Positions 39,866-48,315 of a stretch of 64,000 nucleotides of DNA are shown one piece after another. The notes under the pieces were generated by a model. It ran no database searches, had not been told where the DNA came from, and saw only the letters and a list, made by a program, of their open reading frames with translations. The DNA comes from Nonomuraea harbinensis (GTDB lineage: Bacteria > Actinomycetota > Actinomycetes > Streptosporangiales > Streptosporangiaceae), in the NCBI RefSeq assembly GCF_019396385.1, contig NZ_JAHKRN010000009.1, positions 1-64,000 of the forward strand, written 5' to 3'. Position 1 is the first letter of the stretch. The number at the start of each line of letters is the position of its first letter. The position numbers were made by a program, and so were the translations under genes.

Positions 39866-41128
39866 TCAGGTGAGCAGTCTGGCCAGCACCCTCGTGCCGA
39901 ACTCCAGCCCCGCCACCGGCACCCGCTCGTCCTTGCCGTGGAACATGCCGAAGTAGTCGAGATCCGGCCGCAGCATGAGCGGCGCGAACCCGTACCCCTG
40001 GATCCCGAGCCCGGCGAACGACTTGGCGTCCGTGCCGCCGCTCATCACGTACGGCACCGGCCTGGCCAGCGGGTCCTCGGCCGCCAGCGAGCCGGCCAGC
40101 TCGTCGAAGAACGACGACGGGTACGGCGCCGCCGGGGCGTCCTCCAGGTTGACGAACTCGCGGGTGATCTTCGGGCCGAGCAGCTCGTCGAGCGTCTCCA
40201 GGAACTCCTCCCGCAGCCCCGGCAGGTAGCGGCCGTCGACGTGCGCCTCGGCCGAGGAGGGCACCACGTTCACCTTGTAGCCGGCGGCCAGCATCGTCGG
40301 GTTGGCCGAGTTGCGGATCTGGGCCTTGAACAGCTCGCCCAGCGGGCCGAGCCGGGCCGCCTCGGAGTCCAGCCGGTCCAGGTCCACCGGCTGTCCGGTG
40401 ATCGCCGACAGCTCGCGGATGAGCGCCGCGACCGGCGGCGTGAGCCGTACCGGCCACTGGTGTGCGGCCAGGCGCGACAGCGCGTGCGCCAGCGTGGCCA
40501 CCGGGTTGTCGACCGGAGGCTTGGAGCCGTGACCGGCCACGCCGTGCGCGGTCAGCTTCATCCAGGCGGTGCCGCGCTCGCCCACCGCCACCGGGTAGAC
40601 CCGGTGGTCGCCGGACGTGACGCTGAACCCGCCCGACTCGCTGATCGCCTCCGTCACCCCGTCGAACAGCTCACGGTGCTCGGTCACCGCGTGGCGGGAG
40701 CCGTAGTCGCCGGTCGCCTCCTCGTCCGCCAGGAACGCCAGCACCAGGTCGCGCTTCGGCCGCTGCCCGCGCGCCCGCATGCCGAGCACGGTGGACAGGG
40801 TCATCGCGCACGAGCCCTTCATGTCGACCGCGCCCCTGCCGTACACGCAGCCGTCGACGATCTCGCCGGAGAACGGGTGCATCCGCCACTCGGCCGGGTC
40901 GGCGGGCACCACGTCCAGGTGGCCGTGGATCAGCAGCGCGTCGGAGGAGTCGCCGGCCATCCTGGCCACCACGGTCGTGCGCCGGGGCGCGGACTCGAAC
41001 ACCTCCGGCTCCAGCCCGGCGTCGGCCAGCAGCGTGGCGACGTACTCGGCCGCCGGGCGCTCGCCGGAGCCCGGGTTGGTGGTGTCGAACCTGATCAGGT
41101 CCGAGCAGATCTCGGCGACGCTCTTCAC
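39866..41128 (-). CDS. M20-family metallopeptidase
   Basis: 420 residues. LLIHGHLDVVPAD supplies the first Zn His and Asp; YGRGAVDMKGSCAM the bridging Asp; FLADEEATGDYGS the Glu pair; and the dimerisation domain includes AHGVAGHGSKP. VMSGGTDAKSF and YFGMFHGKDERV complete the site. It hydrolyses peptides or acylated amino acids in the cytoplasm. GTG 41128 overlaps the S9 peptidase stop. Last gene of a three-peptidase operon. Confidence 0.92.
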   Translation of the reverse strand: MKSVAEICSDLIRFDTTNPGSGERPAAEYVATLLADAGLEPEVFESAPRRTTVVARMAGDSSDALLIHGHLDVVPADPAEWRMHPFSGEIVDGCVYGRGAVDMKGSCAMTLSTVLGMRARGQRPKRDLVLAFLADEEATGDYGSRHAVTEHRELFDGVTEAISESGGFSVTSGDHRVYPVAVGERGTAWMKLTAHGVAGHGSKPPVDNPVATLAHALSRLAAHQWPVRLTPPVAALIRELSAITGQPVDLDRLDSEAARLGPLGELFKAQIRNSANPTMLAAGYKVNVVPSSAEAHVDGRYLPGLREEFLETLDELLGPKITREFVNLEDAPAAPYPSSFFDELAGSLAAEDPLARPVPYVMSGGTDAKSFAGLGIQGYGFAPLMLRPDLDYFGMFHGKDERVPVAGLEFGTRVLARLLT

Positions 41129-43002
41129 TTCCCGCCCTCCAGCTTCAGCGGCGCGACCTCGGGCGTCTCGAACCCGAACAGCTGACCGTAGAAGGCCAGC
41201 TCGGCCTCCAGCGCCGCGACGATGGTCTCCTCCCTGCGCCAGCCGTGCTGCTCGCCGGGGAAGGTGAGCAGCGCCCACCGCTTGCCGTGCCGGTCCAGCT
41301 CGGCGACGAACCGCTCGGCCTGGCTCACGTCCACGATCGCGTCCTCCAGCCCGTGCAGCATCAGGCACGGGCCGGACGCCCGGTGCGCGTGCAGCAGTGG
41401 CGAACGGTCGGTGTAGCGCTGCCGCGTCTCCGGCAGCGGCCCGATCAGCCCGTCCAGGTAGCGCGACTCGAAGTCGTGCGTCTCGGCCGCCCAGCTCTCC
41501 GGGTCGGTGATCGCGTACTGCGCGACGCCGCCCGCGAACACGTCGCTGTGCACCAGCGCCGCCACCGTCGTCCAGCCGCCGGCGCTGCCGCCCCTGATCG
41601 CGATCCTGGCCGCGTCGGCGCGGCCCAGCTCCACCAGCCCGCGCGCCACCTTCGCGCAGTCCTGCACGTCGACCACGCCCCACTGGTGGCGCAGCCGCTC
41701 CCGGTAGGCCCGCCCGTATCCGGCGGAGCCGCCGTAGTTGACCTCGGCCACGCCCAGCCCGCGGCTGGTGAAGTAGGCGATCTCCAGGTCGAGCATGACG
41801 GGGCTGCTGCCGGTCGGCCCGCCGTGCACGAAGATCACGTACGGGGCCGGGCCCTGGACGCCGAGCGGCGGGTACACGTGCGCGTGCACCCCCTCGATCG
41901 TCATCGATTCCGGCTCGGGCAGCAGCGCGCGGTCCGGCAGCGGCCGGGGGGCCGACACGGTCTCCAGCCCGCCGCCGTCGAGGTCGGCCAGCACCACCTC
42001 CAGGGGCGAGAACGGGGTCGCGGGCACCGCCGCGGCCTTCCCGCCCGCCGCCGAGACGGTCGAGGCCCAGTGGGTGGCCTCGCCGCCGATCTCCCGCAGC
42101 TCGCCGGTGGCCGGGTCGAGCACGCCCAGCCGCCGCCGGTCGGCCGTGCCGTAGACCAGCACCAGGCGGTCGCCGGCGAGCGCCAGCCAGGTCATGCCCG
42201 GCTTCCACGGCGCGTTGCCGAACTCCAGCTCCATCGGCGTGAGGTTGCGCCCGCGGACGCCGTCGCGGCCGATCTCGTGCACGTTCCACCAGCCGGTCGG
42301 GTCGGTGACCGCGTACAGCGTGTCGTCGTCGCGCCACTCGGCCTGCACGACCGACTCCTCCCGGCCGCCCGCCACCACCGTGTACGGGCCCGCGACGCCG
42401 TCGTCGCCGAGCGGGGCGACGCACAGCTCGGTGCCGTCCCACGGCATGTCCGGGTGGTCCCAGCCGATCCAGGCGACGTGGCCGCCGCCGGGGGAGAGAC
42501 GCGGGTTCATCAGGAAGTGCTGCGCCTTCGCGACCACCCGCACCTCGCCGCCGGAAAGGGGGCCGGAAAGAGGGCCGGAAAGGGAGATCGCCACCAGGTC
42601 GCGCACGTCGTCGGTCTCCCGCACCGCCCACACCTCGGCCCGGCCCGGCGGCAGGTAGAGGTCCCCGTAGCGGGCCGGGCCCTCCGGCGTCAGCGGCACC
42701 GGGTCGCCGCCGTCGACGCGGTAGACCCGCTGGTCGGCCCAGTTCGTGAACACCAGGCCGCCGCCGGGCAACGGCCGCCACGAGCGGCCCCCGTACTCGA
42801 CCAGCCGGTTGCGCGCGTTCCAGCCGCCGGGCAGCGCGTCCGCGCGCCCGCCGCCGGGCAGCCCGCGCACCACGCACCGCCGGCCGCCCTCGTGCGGGCG
42901 CGGCTCGTCCCACCACACCTCCACGCCCGCGGGCGTGGCGACGGCCTCGACCCACTGGGGGCCGCCGTCGGTGCGGGCCACATCAATCGCTTCAATACTC
43001 AT
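41125..43002 (-). CDS. S9-family prolyl oligopeptidase/acylaminoacyl-peptidase
   Basis: 625 residues: N-terminal beta-propeller (~1-370) and C-terminal alpha/beta-hydrolase. IRGGSAGGWTT holds the catalytic Ser, LHGLEDAIVDVSQAE the Asp, and PGEQHGWR the His; FVHGGPTGSS is the oxyanion loop. No signal peptide, so likely cytoplasmic. It starts 3 nt after the C39-like gene stop and overlaps the M20 gene. A GPLSGPLSG duplication lies in the propeller near residue 140. Confidence 0.93.
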   Translation of the reverse strand: MSIEAIDVARTDGGPQWVEAVATPAGVEVWWDEPRPHEGGRRCVVRGLPGGGRADALPGGWNARNRLVEYGGRSWRPLPGGGLVFTNWADQRVYRVDGGDPVPLTPEGPARYGDLYLPPGRAEVWAVRETDDVRDLVAISLSGPLSGPLSGGEVRVVAKAQHFLMNPRLSPGGGHVAWIGWDHPDMPWDGTELCVAPLGDDGVAGPYTVVAGGREESVVQAEWRDDDTLYAVTDPTGWWNVHEIGRDGVRGRNLTPMELEFGNAPWKPGMTWLALAGDRLVLVYGTADRRRLGVLDPATGELREIGGEATHWASTVSAAGGKAAAVPATPFSPLEVVLADLDGGGLETVSAPRPLPDRALLPEPESMTIEGVHAHVYPPLGVQGPAPYVIFVHGGPTGSSPVMLDLEIAYFTSRGLGVAEVNYGGSAGYGRAYRERLRHQWGVVDVQDCAKVARGLVELGRADAARIAIRGGSAGGWTTVAALVHSDVFAGGVAQYAITDPESWAAETHDFESRYLDGLIGPLPETRQRYTDRSPLLHAHRASGPCLMLHGLEDAIVDVSQAERFVAELDRHGKRWALLTFPGEQHGWRREETIVAALEAELAFYGQLFGFETPEVAPLKLEGGK

Positions 43003-43005
43003 GTC

Positions 43006-44091
43006 TCACCAATTGCCATCGGACTCGGGCAGGGACATCTCGGGTGGGTGCAGGACGTACGTGATGCCGCCGCTGCCGGAACTCCTGAGCCACACGCGCT
43101 CGAACGCCGCCCGCGGATACACCCGCCGCACCCGGCCGTCGGGCACGGCCGGGTCGTTGACCCGCACGTCGCCGCCGGCCGTGAAGCCGGTCACCACCAT
43201 GAGGTTGCCGCTCGTGGAGTAGCCGGACCCGGGCAGCTCGCGCTCCTTGAAGGACAGCGACACCACCACCGGGATCCCGGCGCGGGCGAACCGCTCCAGC
43301 TCGGCCGCCGACCTCAGCCGGGTCACGAACCCGCGCAGGCCGTACGAGCCCGCGTACGCCACGTTGAACGGCCAGTTGCCGGTGCCCAGGTAGCTGCGGT
43401 CGTAGGTGCCGCGCGCGGCGTGGTCGACGGCCGGGTGGGGGCAGCCGCCGCCCACCCATCCCAGATCGTCGGGCCCGCGGCCCCAGTAGGCCAGCACCAT
43501 GGACGTCGCGGCGGGGCCGCACCAGTTGGCGCCGCCGCCGTCGTACTCCGGGTGGTGGCCCGCGTGCGCGTGCTGCCAGAGCGCCGGCACGTCCAGCTCC
43601 ACCGGCTCGCGGCCGGACGGCGGCGAGCCGGACGGGTGCGGCGGCAGCGCCGACGCCATCACCGCGAGCCCGTCGACCCGCGCGCCCGCTCCGCACGCCC
43701 GCACCCGGACCCGGTAGGCGGTGACGGGCCGCCGGGCCACGAACGTGTCGACCGCCACGTCGCCGTCGTCGTCGCCCTGGCCGGCCACCGACGTGCGCGG
43801 CTCGCCGTGCTCGGACCAGCGGCCCATCACGTACCACTTGGTGCGGCGGCCCTCGGCGGTGACCGCCTGCAGCTCGACCTCGATCCAGGAGCCCGGCGGG
43901 GTGCGCGCGGTCCACGACGGCACCAGCTGCGTCGCGGGGAAGCCGATCCGCTGGTCGTCACCGGTCCAGCCGTCCCCGGTGTCCGGGAGCACGGGGGGCG
44001 CCGGGGGCACAATGAAGCGGGTGAGGGCGACGCGGGGCCGGTCGACAGTGAGCACCAGCCCCATTGTGGGGTCGCGCCGCAGGTCACGCAT
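43006..44091 (-). CDS. C39-like peptidase family protein with His-to-Asn change
   Basis: 361 residues. The N-terminal ~150 residues are a beta-sandwich-like region; the C-terminal half is a papain-fold C39_2 domain with GGANWCGPAATSMVLAYWG (nucleophile Cys) and SGNLMVVTGFTAGGDVRVNDPA. In active relatives the second motif reads G-H-L-M-V; here the His codon position is AAC (Asn). Start ATG 44091 is the best match; ATG 44064 is possible. No clear ribosome site. First gene of the peptidase operon and divergent from the SWIM gene. Confidence 0.82.
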   Translation of the reverse strand: MRDLRRDPTMGLVLTVDRPRVALTRFIVPPAPPVLPDTGDGWTGDDQRIGFPATQLVPSWTARTPPGSWIEVELQAVTAEGRRTKWYVMGRWSEHGEPRTSVAGQGDDDGDVAVDTFVARRPVTAYRVRVRACGAGARVDGLAVMASALPPHPSGSPPSGREPVELDVPALWQHAHAGHHPEYDGGGANWCGPAATSMVLAYWGRGPDDLGWVGGGCPHPAVDHAARGTYDRSYLGTGNWPFNVAYAGSYGLRGFVTRLRSAAELERFARAGIPVVVSLSFKERELPGSGYSTSGNLMVVTGFTAGGDVRVNDPAVPDGRVRRVYPRAAFERVWLRSSGSGGITYVLHPPEMSLPESDGNW

Positions 44092-44132
44092 CGGATGTTT
44101 TACGTACTGGCCTGATTGTCGGTCGTGATCAC

Positions 44133-44138
44133 TATCGT
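44133..44138 (+). promoter_or_regulatory. -10-like box of the SWIM gene
   Basis: TATCGT ends 7 nt before ATG 44146; no ribosome site is seen, fitting a leaderless mRNA. Confidence 0.4.
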
Positions 44139-44145
44139 CCGGGCC

Positions 44146-45477
44146 ATGACTCAAGCAGTGCAGGCGTACTCCTACGCCGGGGCCTCCACGCTCGCCGACG
44201 GCAGGCTCGGCCTGTCGACCTCCGGCGGCACGGCGCTGTCCGGGCCCCACACGCACCCGAGGTTCTTCAGCGGCCTGCTCACCCAGGCCGCCCCGGCCGC
44301 GGCCGGGCTGCTGGCGGTGGCCGACGTGGCGCTGGCCCGCTACCACCAGCCGCGCCCCGGCTGGACCCGCGACCCGGTGGTGACCTGCGACGGCGACCGG
44401 CTCAGGTTCGAGTCGTTCTCCGCCTGCGGCGGCGTCTACGCCCGGCTCGACGTGACCGCCCTCGACGGCGAGGTGCTCGACCGCGGCACCACCAACGTCA
44501 ACGTCAACGGCCCGCTGCGCGAGTCGCTGCGCCGGGTCGGTGGCCGTGACCCGCTCCACCTGGGCGTCGGCCCCGACGAGCTGACCGTCACCACGCTCGA
44601 CGGCGCCGTGGTGGAGAAGAAGGTGCCGCTGCCCACCCGGTGGCTGCGCGGCTTCGCCGAGGTGCAGGTGATCGCGGCCGGGTTCGACCTGCGGGCGGAG
44701 CTGAACGGGCCGCAGGCGGTGCGCTTCCTGCGCTCGCTGCCGCGCCGCGCGCGCGGCGCCGTCTGGGCCGCGCCCGCCGGACGCGACCTGCGCCTGGCCG
44801 CCGGCCCCGGCCGCGGCGCCGTCTGCCTGTCGGGCACCGGGCGGATCGTCACGCTCATACCGCTGCTCAGGTTCGCCAAGGCGCTGCGCGTGTACGGCCC
44901 CGCGGGCGACTCCGAGCACCAGGCGAGCGCGTGGGAGCTGGAGCTGCCCGGGATGCGCTACACGCTGGCGGTCTCGCCGCAGCCGTGGCGCGGCTTCTCC
45001 GGCGAGGGTCAGGTGCTGGAGGACCTGGCCACCGACGAGGCCGCCGGCGACGCCGACCTGATCGGCATGCTGCTCAACTTCGAGCCTGCCGTGGAGATCG
45101 GGCTGCTCGCCGACCGCTCCGGCCTCCCGCCCGCGCGGGTGCGCGCCGCGCTCACCCAGCTCGGCACCGCCGGCCGCGTCGGGTACGACCTGCACGACGC
45201 GTCCCACTTCCACCGCGAGCTCCCGTACGACCGCGACCAGGTCGCGGAGCTCAACCCGCGGCTCACCGCGGCCCGCGCCCTGGTGGAGTCGGGCGCGGTG
45301 CGGCTGGAGGGCGACCACGCGGAGGTCACCACGCCGGGCGGCGTCCGCCGGGTCGCGGTCGGGCCGGGCTCGTGCACCTGCGAGTGGTGGTTCGACCACC
45401 GCGGCTCCCGCGGCCCGTGCAAGCACGTGCTCGCCGCCAGGATCGCCGCCCGCGCCACCGCGGAGACCCCCGTCTGA
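44146..45477 (+). CDS. SWIM zinc-finger protein
   Basis: 443 residues. The long N-terminal part has no motif I recognise; the C-terminus carries CTCEWWFDHRGSRGPCKHVLA, a SWIM-type C-x-C-x(n)-C-x-H zinc finger. SWIM proteins of this length are often encoded beside MoxR- or other AAA+ ATPases and VWA proteins. Here a convergent AAA+ gene follows. ATG 44146 was preferred over an upstream in-frame start (44116) because of the -10 spacing. Confidence 0.87.
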   Translation: MTQAVQAYSYAGASTLADGRLGLSTSGGTALSGPHTHPRFFSGLLTQAAPAAAGLLAVADVALARYHQPRPGWTRDPVVTCDGDRLRFESFSACGGVYARLDVTALDGEVLDRGTTNVNVNGPLRESLRRVGGRDPLHLGVGPDELTVTTLDGAVVEKKVPLPTRWLRGFAEVQVIAAGFDLRAELNGPQAVRFLRSLPRRARGAVWAAPAGRDLRLAAGPGRGAVCLSGTGRIVTLIPLLRFAKALRVYGPAGDSEHQASAWELELPGMRYTLAVSPQPWRGFSGEGQVLEDLATDEAAGDADLIGMLLNFEPAVEIGLLADRSGLPPARVRAALTQLGTAGRVGYDLHDASHFHRELPYDRDQVAELNPRLTAARALVESGAVRLEGDHAEVTTPGGVRRVAVGPGSCTCEWWFDHRGSRGPCKHVLAARIAARATAETPV

Positions 45478-45509
45478 CACGGCCCCGGGTTCAGGCGTGT
45501 CGCCGTGTC
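45476..45509. terminator. Hairpin between SWIM and AAA+ genes
   Basis: GACACGGC (45476-45483) pairs with GCCGTGTC (45502-45509) across 18 nt in the gap of two convergent genes. Confidence 0.45.
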
Positions 45510-45524
45510 GTAGGGCCGGCCGGG

Positions 45525-46637
45525 CTACAGGTAGAGGCCGGTGTTGTCGTCGGACGCGGCCGGGGTGAAGGTGCGGCCGGTGCGGAGCGCGTACAGCTCG
45601 GCGAGGGTCGCGCCCGACGGGCCGATGCCGTCGGAGGAGCCCAGCCAGGCGACCGCCTCCTCGCGCGACAGCGGGCCGACCTCCAGCTGCGCCAGGCAGC
45701 GGCCGGGACGCACGACGGCGGGATGCAGGCGGGTCAGATCCTCGTTCGTGGTGATCGCCACCAGCACGTCGCGGCCCTGGCCGAGCAGGCCGTCGGTCAG
45801 GTTGAGCAGCCGCGACAGGCCCTGGCCCGCCTGCGACTTGGCCGACGCGCTGATCAGCTCGTCACAGTCTTCGAGCACGAGCAGCCGCCAGCGCTGCTTC
45901 TCGTCCTCGTCGTTGTCGTAGCCGACGGCCACCTCCATCAGGTAGCCGGGGTCGTCGAACAGCCGCTCGGGGTCGAGCACGCAGTCGACCTGACACCAGT
46001 CGTGCCACTGCTTGGCCAGCGTGCGCAGCAGCGTCGTCTTGCCGGTGCCCGGCGGGCCGTGCAGCAGGAGGAGGCGGCCGTTCACGTCGCCGGGAGTGAT
46101 CGTCATCAGGTCGGCCAGGCCGCCGCGCACCCGCTCGGCGTAGTTGCCGCTGATCTGGTCCCACGGCTGGGCGGTGATCGGCTTCTCCGACCGGTTGCCG
46201 CCGTGGGAGCCGCGCCACCAGAAGCCCATCTCCACGTGGTCGGTCTCCGGCGCGGCCTCCTCGGCGCCGGCGACGCTCTCCTTGAGCACGGTGCGGGCCA
46301 GGTCTTCGCTGATCGCGCTCACGCTCAGGGTGGCCGAGCGGTTGCGGTGCCTGATCACCCGCAGGGTCCAGCCCTCGCCGCAGATCAGCCGCGACTCCAT
46401 GCCGTCCTCGACCATGGCGGTGCGCACCACGCGGCCCTCGGCGGGGCGCAGCGGCGCGTCGGCGCGGACCCGCTCCAGGCTGGCGACCCGCGACCACGGC
46501 TGCAGGCCCGTCGCGAACGGCGACAGGGCCAGCGCGTCGATCACGTCGACGGCCGAGTCGGAGTCGTCGAGCCAGATGTTCATGGGAAGCTCGGCGTCTT
46601 CCGGGCTGGGGAACGGCACCTCCCTGATGACAGACAT
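45525..46637 (-). CDS. AAA+ ATPase
   Basis: 370 residues. An N-terminal ~165-residue domain of unknown type (PMNIWLDDSDSAVDVIDAL) is followed by an AAA+ module: Walker A LHGPPGTGKTT, Walker B LLVLEDCDEL, sensor 1 AITTNED and the RPGR motif. The C-terminal helical lid is short. ATG 46637 (MSVIREV) chosen; GTG 46652 is the alternative. Convergent with the SWIM gene. Confidence 0.88.
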   Translation of the reverse strand: MSVIREVPFPSPEDAELPMNIWLDDSDSAVDVIDALALSPFATGLQPWSRVASLERVRADAPLRPAEGRVVRTAMVEDGMESRLICGEGWTLRVIRHRNRSATLSVSAISEDLARTVLKESVAGAEEAAPETDHVEMGFWWRGSHGGNRSEKPITAQPWDQISGNYAERVRGGLADLMTITPGDVNGRLLLLHGPPGTGKTTLLRTLAKQWHDWCQVDCVLDPERLFDDPGYLMEVAVGYDNDEDEKQRWRLLVLEDCDELISASAKSQAGQGLSRLLNLTDGLLGQGRDVLVAITTNEDLTRLHPAVVRPGRCLAQLEVGPLSREEAVAWLGSSDGIGPSGATLAELYALRTGRTFTPAASDDNTGLYL

Positions 46638-46678
46638 GGGGTCTATGATCACATCCTCGGGTGCGCGTGTCGAAAACT

Positions 46679-48196
46679 TTAACCTGCTCGCTTCAGCTCA
46701 CCGTCACTTTTTCCGCCCATCGGCATGGTCAGCCGGTAATCCGCCTCGTTGTCGTCGGTGCGCTCCAGCGTCACCCGCATGCCGCCGGCGCTGTCGTACA
46801 CCGCGCACAGACCGCCCAGCCCGCCGAGCCGGAACGACAGCTTCTTCTCCGACACCTCCGTCACCTGGAGTGTGCCGGTCTCGCAGCCCGCGTCCTCGCC
46901 GGGGGCGTGCCAGGTGCCGGTGCTCTCGCCCTCCTTGAGGGTGATGGCGACGGGTTCGTCCTCGAACTTCCTGTCCAGCATCTCGCTGTCGGCGGTGCCC
47001 TCCCACGTGCCGGCGAACGCGGCCGGGATCCGCAGGTCGCCCCGGCCGCTCTGAGCCGGTGAGCGGGTGGGCTCCTGGCGCACGGGCTCCTCGGCCTGGG
47101 TGGACTCTCCGGCTCGGGTCGGCTCACCGGCCGGGGTGGGCTCCCCGCTGGGGGACGGCGGGACCGTCGTGGAGACGGTGTTCTGTGTGGGAAGGGCGGC
47201 GGTGTCCCTCGCGCCGAGGTACGTCCACAGCAGCGCCGCGCCGCCGGCCGCCAGCGCCACCACCACGGCCAGCGCGCCGACCAGCACCGCCCTGGAGCGC
47301 CCGCGCCCCGGCCCGGTGGTGAGAGCGGGGGCCCCCGGCCCTGTCCGATCCACCCTCCGCCCTTCGCCAGTACCCGTCCCGGTGGGGCCGTCGACCGGGC
47401 CGGGGGAGCCGGGGTTGACCAGTTGGACCATGAGGGAGGGGGCGGTGGGGCGCAGGGCCGGGTCCTTGGCGAGGGCCGAGGCGATGGGGCCGCGCAGTCG
47501 CGGGGGGAGCGGTCGCAGGTCCGGTTCGGTGTGCAGGACGCGGTGGAGCACGGCGGGGACCGTGTCGGCGCCGAACGGGCTCACCCCGGTCGCCGCGAAC
47601 AGCACCGTCGCCGCCCACGCGAACACGTCGGAGGCCGGGGACGCCGGGGCGCCGCCGATCTGCTCGGGCGACAGGTAGGCGGGGGTGCCGATCAGCCCGG
47701 ACGTCATGGTCGCCGCCCCCTCGGCCCTGGCGATGCCGAAGTCGACCACCCGCGGCCCGTCCGGCCCCAGCAGCACGTTGGCCGGTTTGAGGTCGCGGTG
47801 CACGATGCCGGCCGCGTGGATCGCCGCCAGGGCCGTGGCCGTGCCGATCGCCACCCGCTCCAGGTCGCCGCCCGCCAGCGGCCCCCGGTCGCGCACCCGC
47901 TCGAACAGCGAGGGGCCGTCGATGAACTCGCTGATCACGTACGGGCGTGGCCCGTCGGTCGAGGCGGCGAGCACCCGCGCCGTGCAGAACGAGGCGATGC
48001 CCTCCAGGGCCGCCAGCTCGCGCGCCAGCCGCGCCCGCGTCTCGCGGTCGCCCGTGCTCAGCAGCTTGATCGCGACCGGCTCGCCGGCCTCGGAATGCGC
48101 CAGGTAGACGACGCCCTGCCCGCCCTCGCCGAGCCGCCCGGCCAGCCGGTAGCCGCCGAGCTCGGCCGGATCGCCGGGCGTCAGGGGAGTCGCCAT
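46679..48196 (-). CDS. Transmembrane Ser/Thr protein kinase
   Basis: 505 residues. Kinase domain (1-~270): GEGGQGVVYLA, AIKLL, HRDLKPANVLL, VVDFGIA and GTPAYLSPEQ are all intact. One helix (~303-325, AVLVGALAVVVALAAGGAALLW) leads to an outside region made of a Glu/Pro/Thr/Ala repeat linker (PAGEPTRAGESTQAEEP) and a ~110-residue beta-rich domain (FAGTWEGTADSEM ... CETGTLQV) that may sense a ligand. A TAACGT box ends 8 nt before ATG 48196. Divergent from mtnA. Confidence 0.92.
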   Translation of the reverse strand: MATPLTPGDPAELGGYRLAGRLGEGGQGVVYLAHSEAGEPVAIKLLSTGDRETRARLARELAALEGIASFCTARVLAASTDGPRPYVISEFIDGPSLFERVRDRGPLAGGDLERVAIGTATALAAIHAAGIVHRDLKPANVLLGPDGPRVVDFGIARAEGAATMTSGLIGTPAYLSPEQIGGAPASPASDVFAWAATVLFAATGVSPFGADTVPAVLHRVLHTEPDLRPLPPRLRGPIASALAKDPALRPTAPSLMVQLVNPGSPGPVDGPTGTGTGEGRRVDRTGPGAPALTTGPGRGRSRAVLVGALAVVVALAAGGAALLWTYLGARDTAALPTQNTVSTTVPPSPSGEPTPAGEPTRAGESTQAEEPVRQEPTRSPAQSGRGDLRIPAAFAGTWEGTADSEMLDRKFEDEPVAITLKEGESTGTWHAPGEDAGCETGTLQVTEVSEKKLSFRLGGLGGLCAVYDSAGGMRVTLERTDDNEADYRLTMPMGGKSDGELKRAG

Positions 48197-48204
48197 GGTT
48201 CGTT

Positions 48205-48210
48205 ACGTTA
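48205..48210 (-). promoter_or_regulatory. -10-like box of the membrane kinase gene
   Basis: TAACGT on the minus strand ends 8 nt before ATG 48196; no ribosome site. Confidence 0.38.
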
Positions 48211-48302
48211 CAGGTCGCCCCGGTTCGCCGGTATGGTGATCGATCTCTCCGCCGGGGCGTCGGGGTGCTCGCCGGGCGCTGATCCGTACCTGGAAGCTGC
48301 GC

Positions 48303-48308
48303 TAGCGT
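48303..48308 (+). promoter_or_regulatory. -10-like box of mtnA
   Basis: TAGCGT ends 7 nt before GTG 48316 and no ribosome site precedes it; leaderless transcript likely. Confidence 0.4.
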
Positions 48309-48315
48309 TCGGCGG

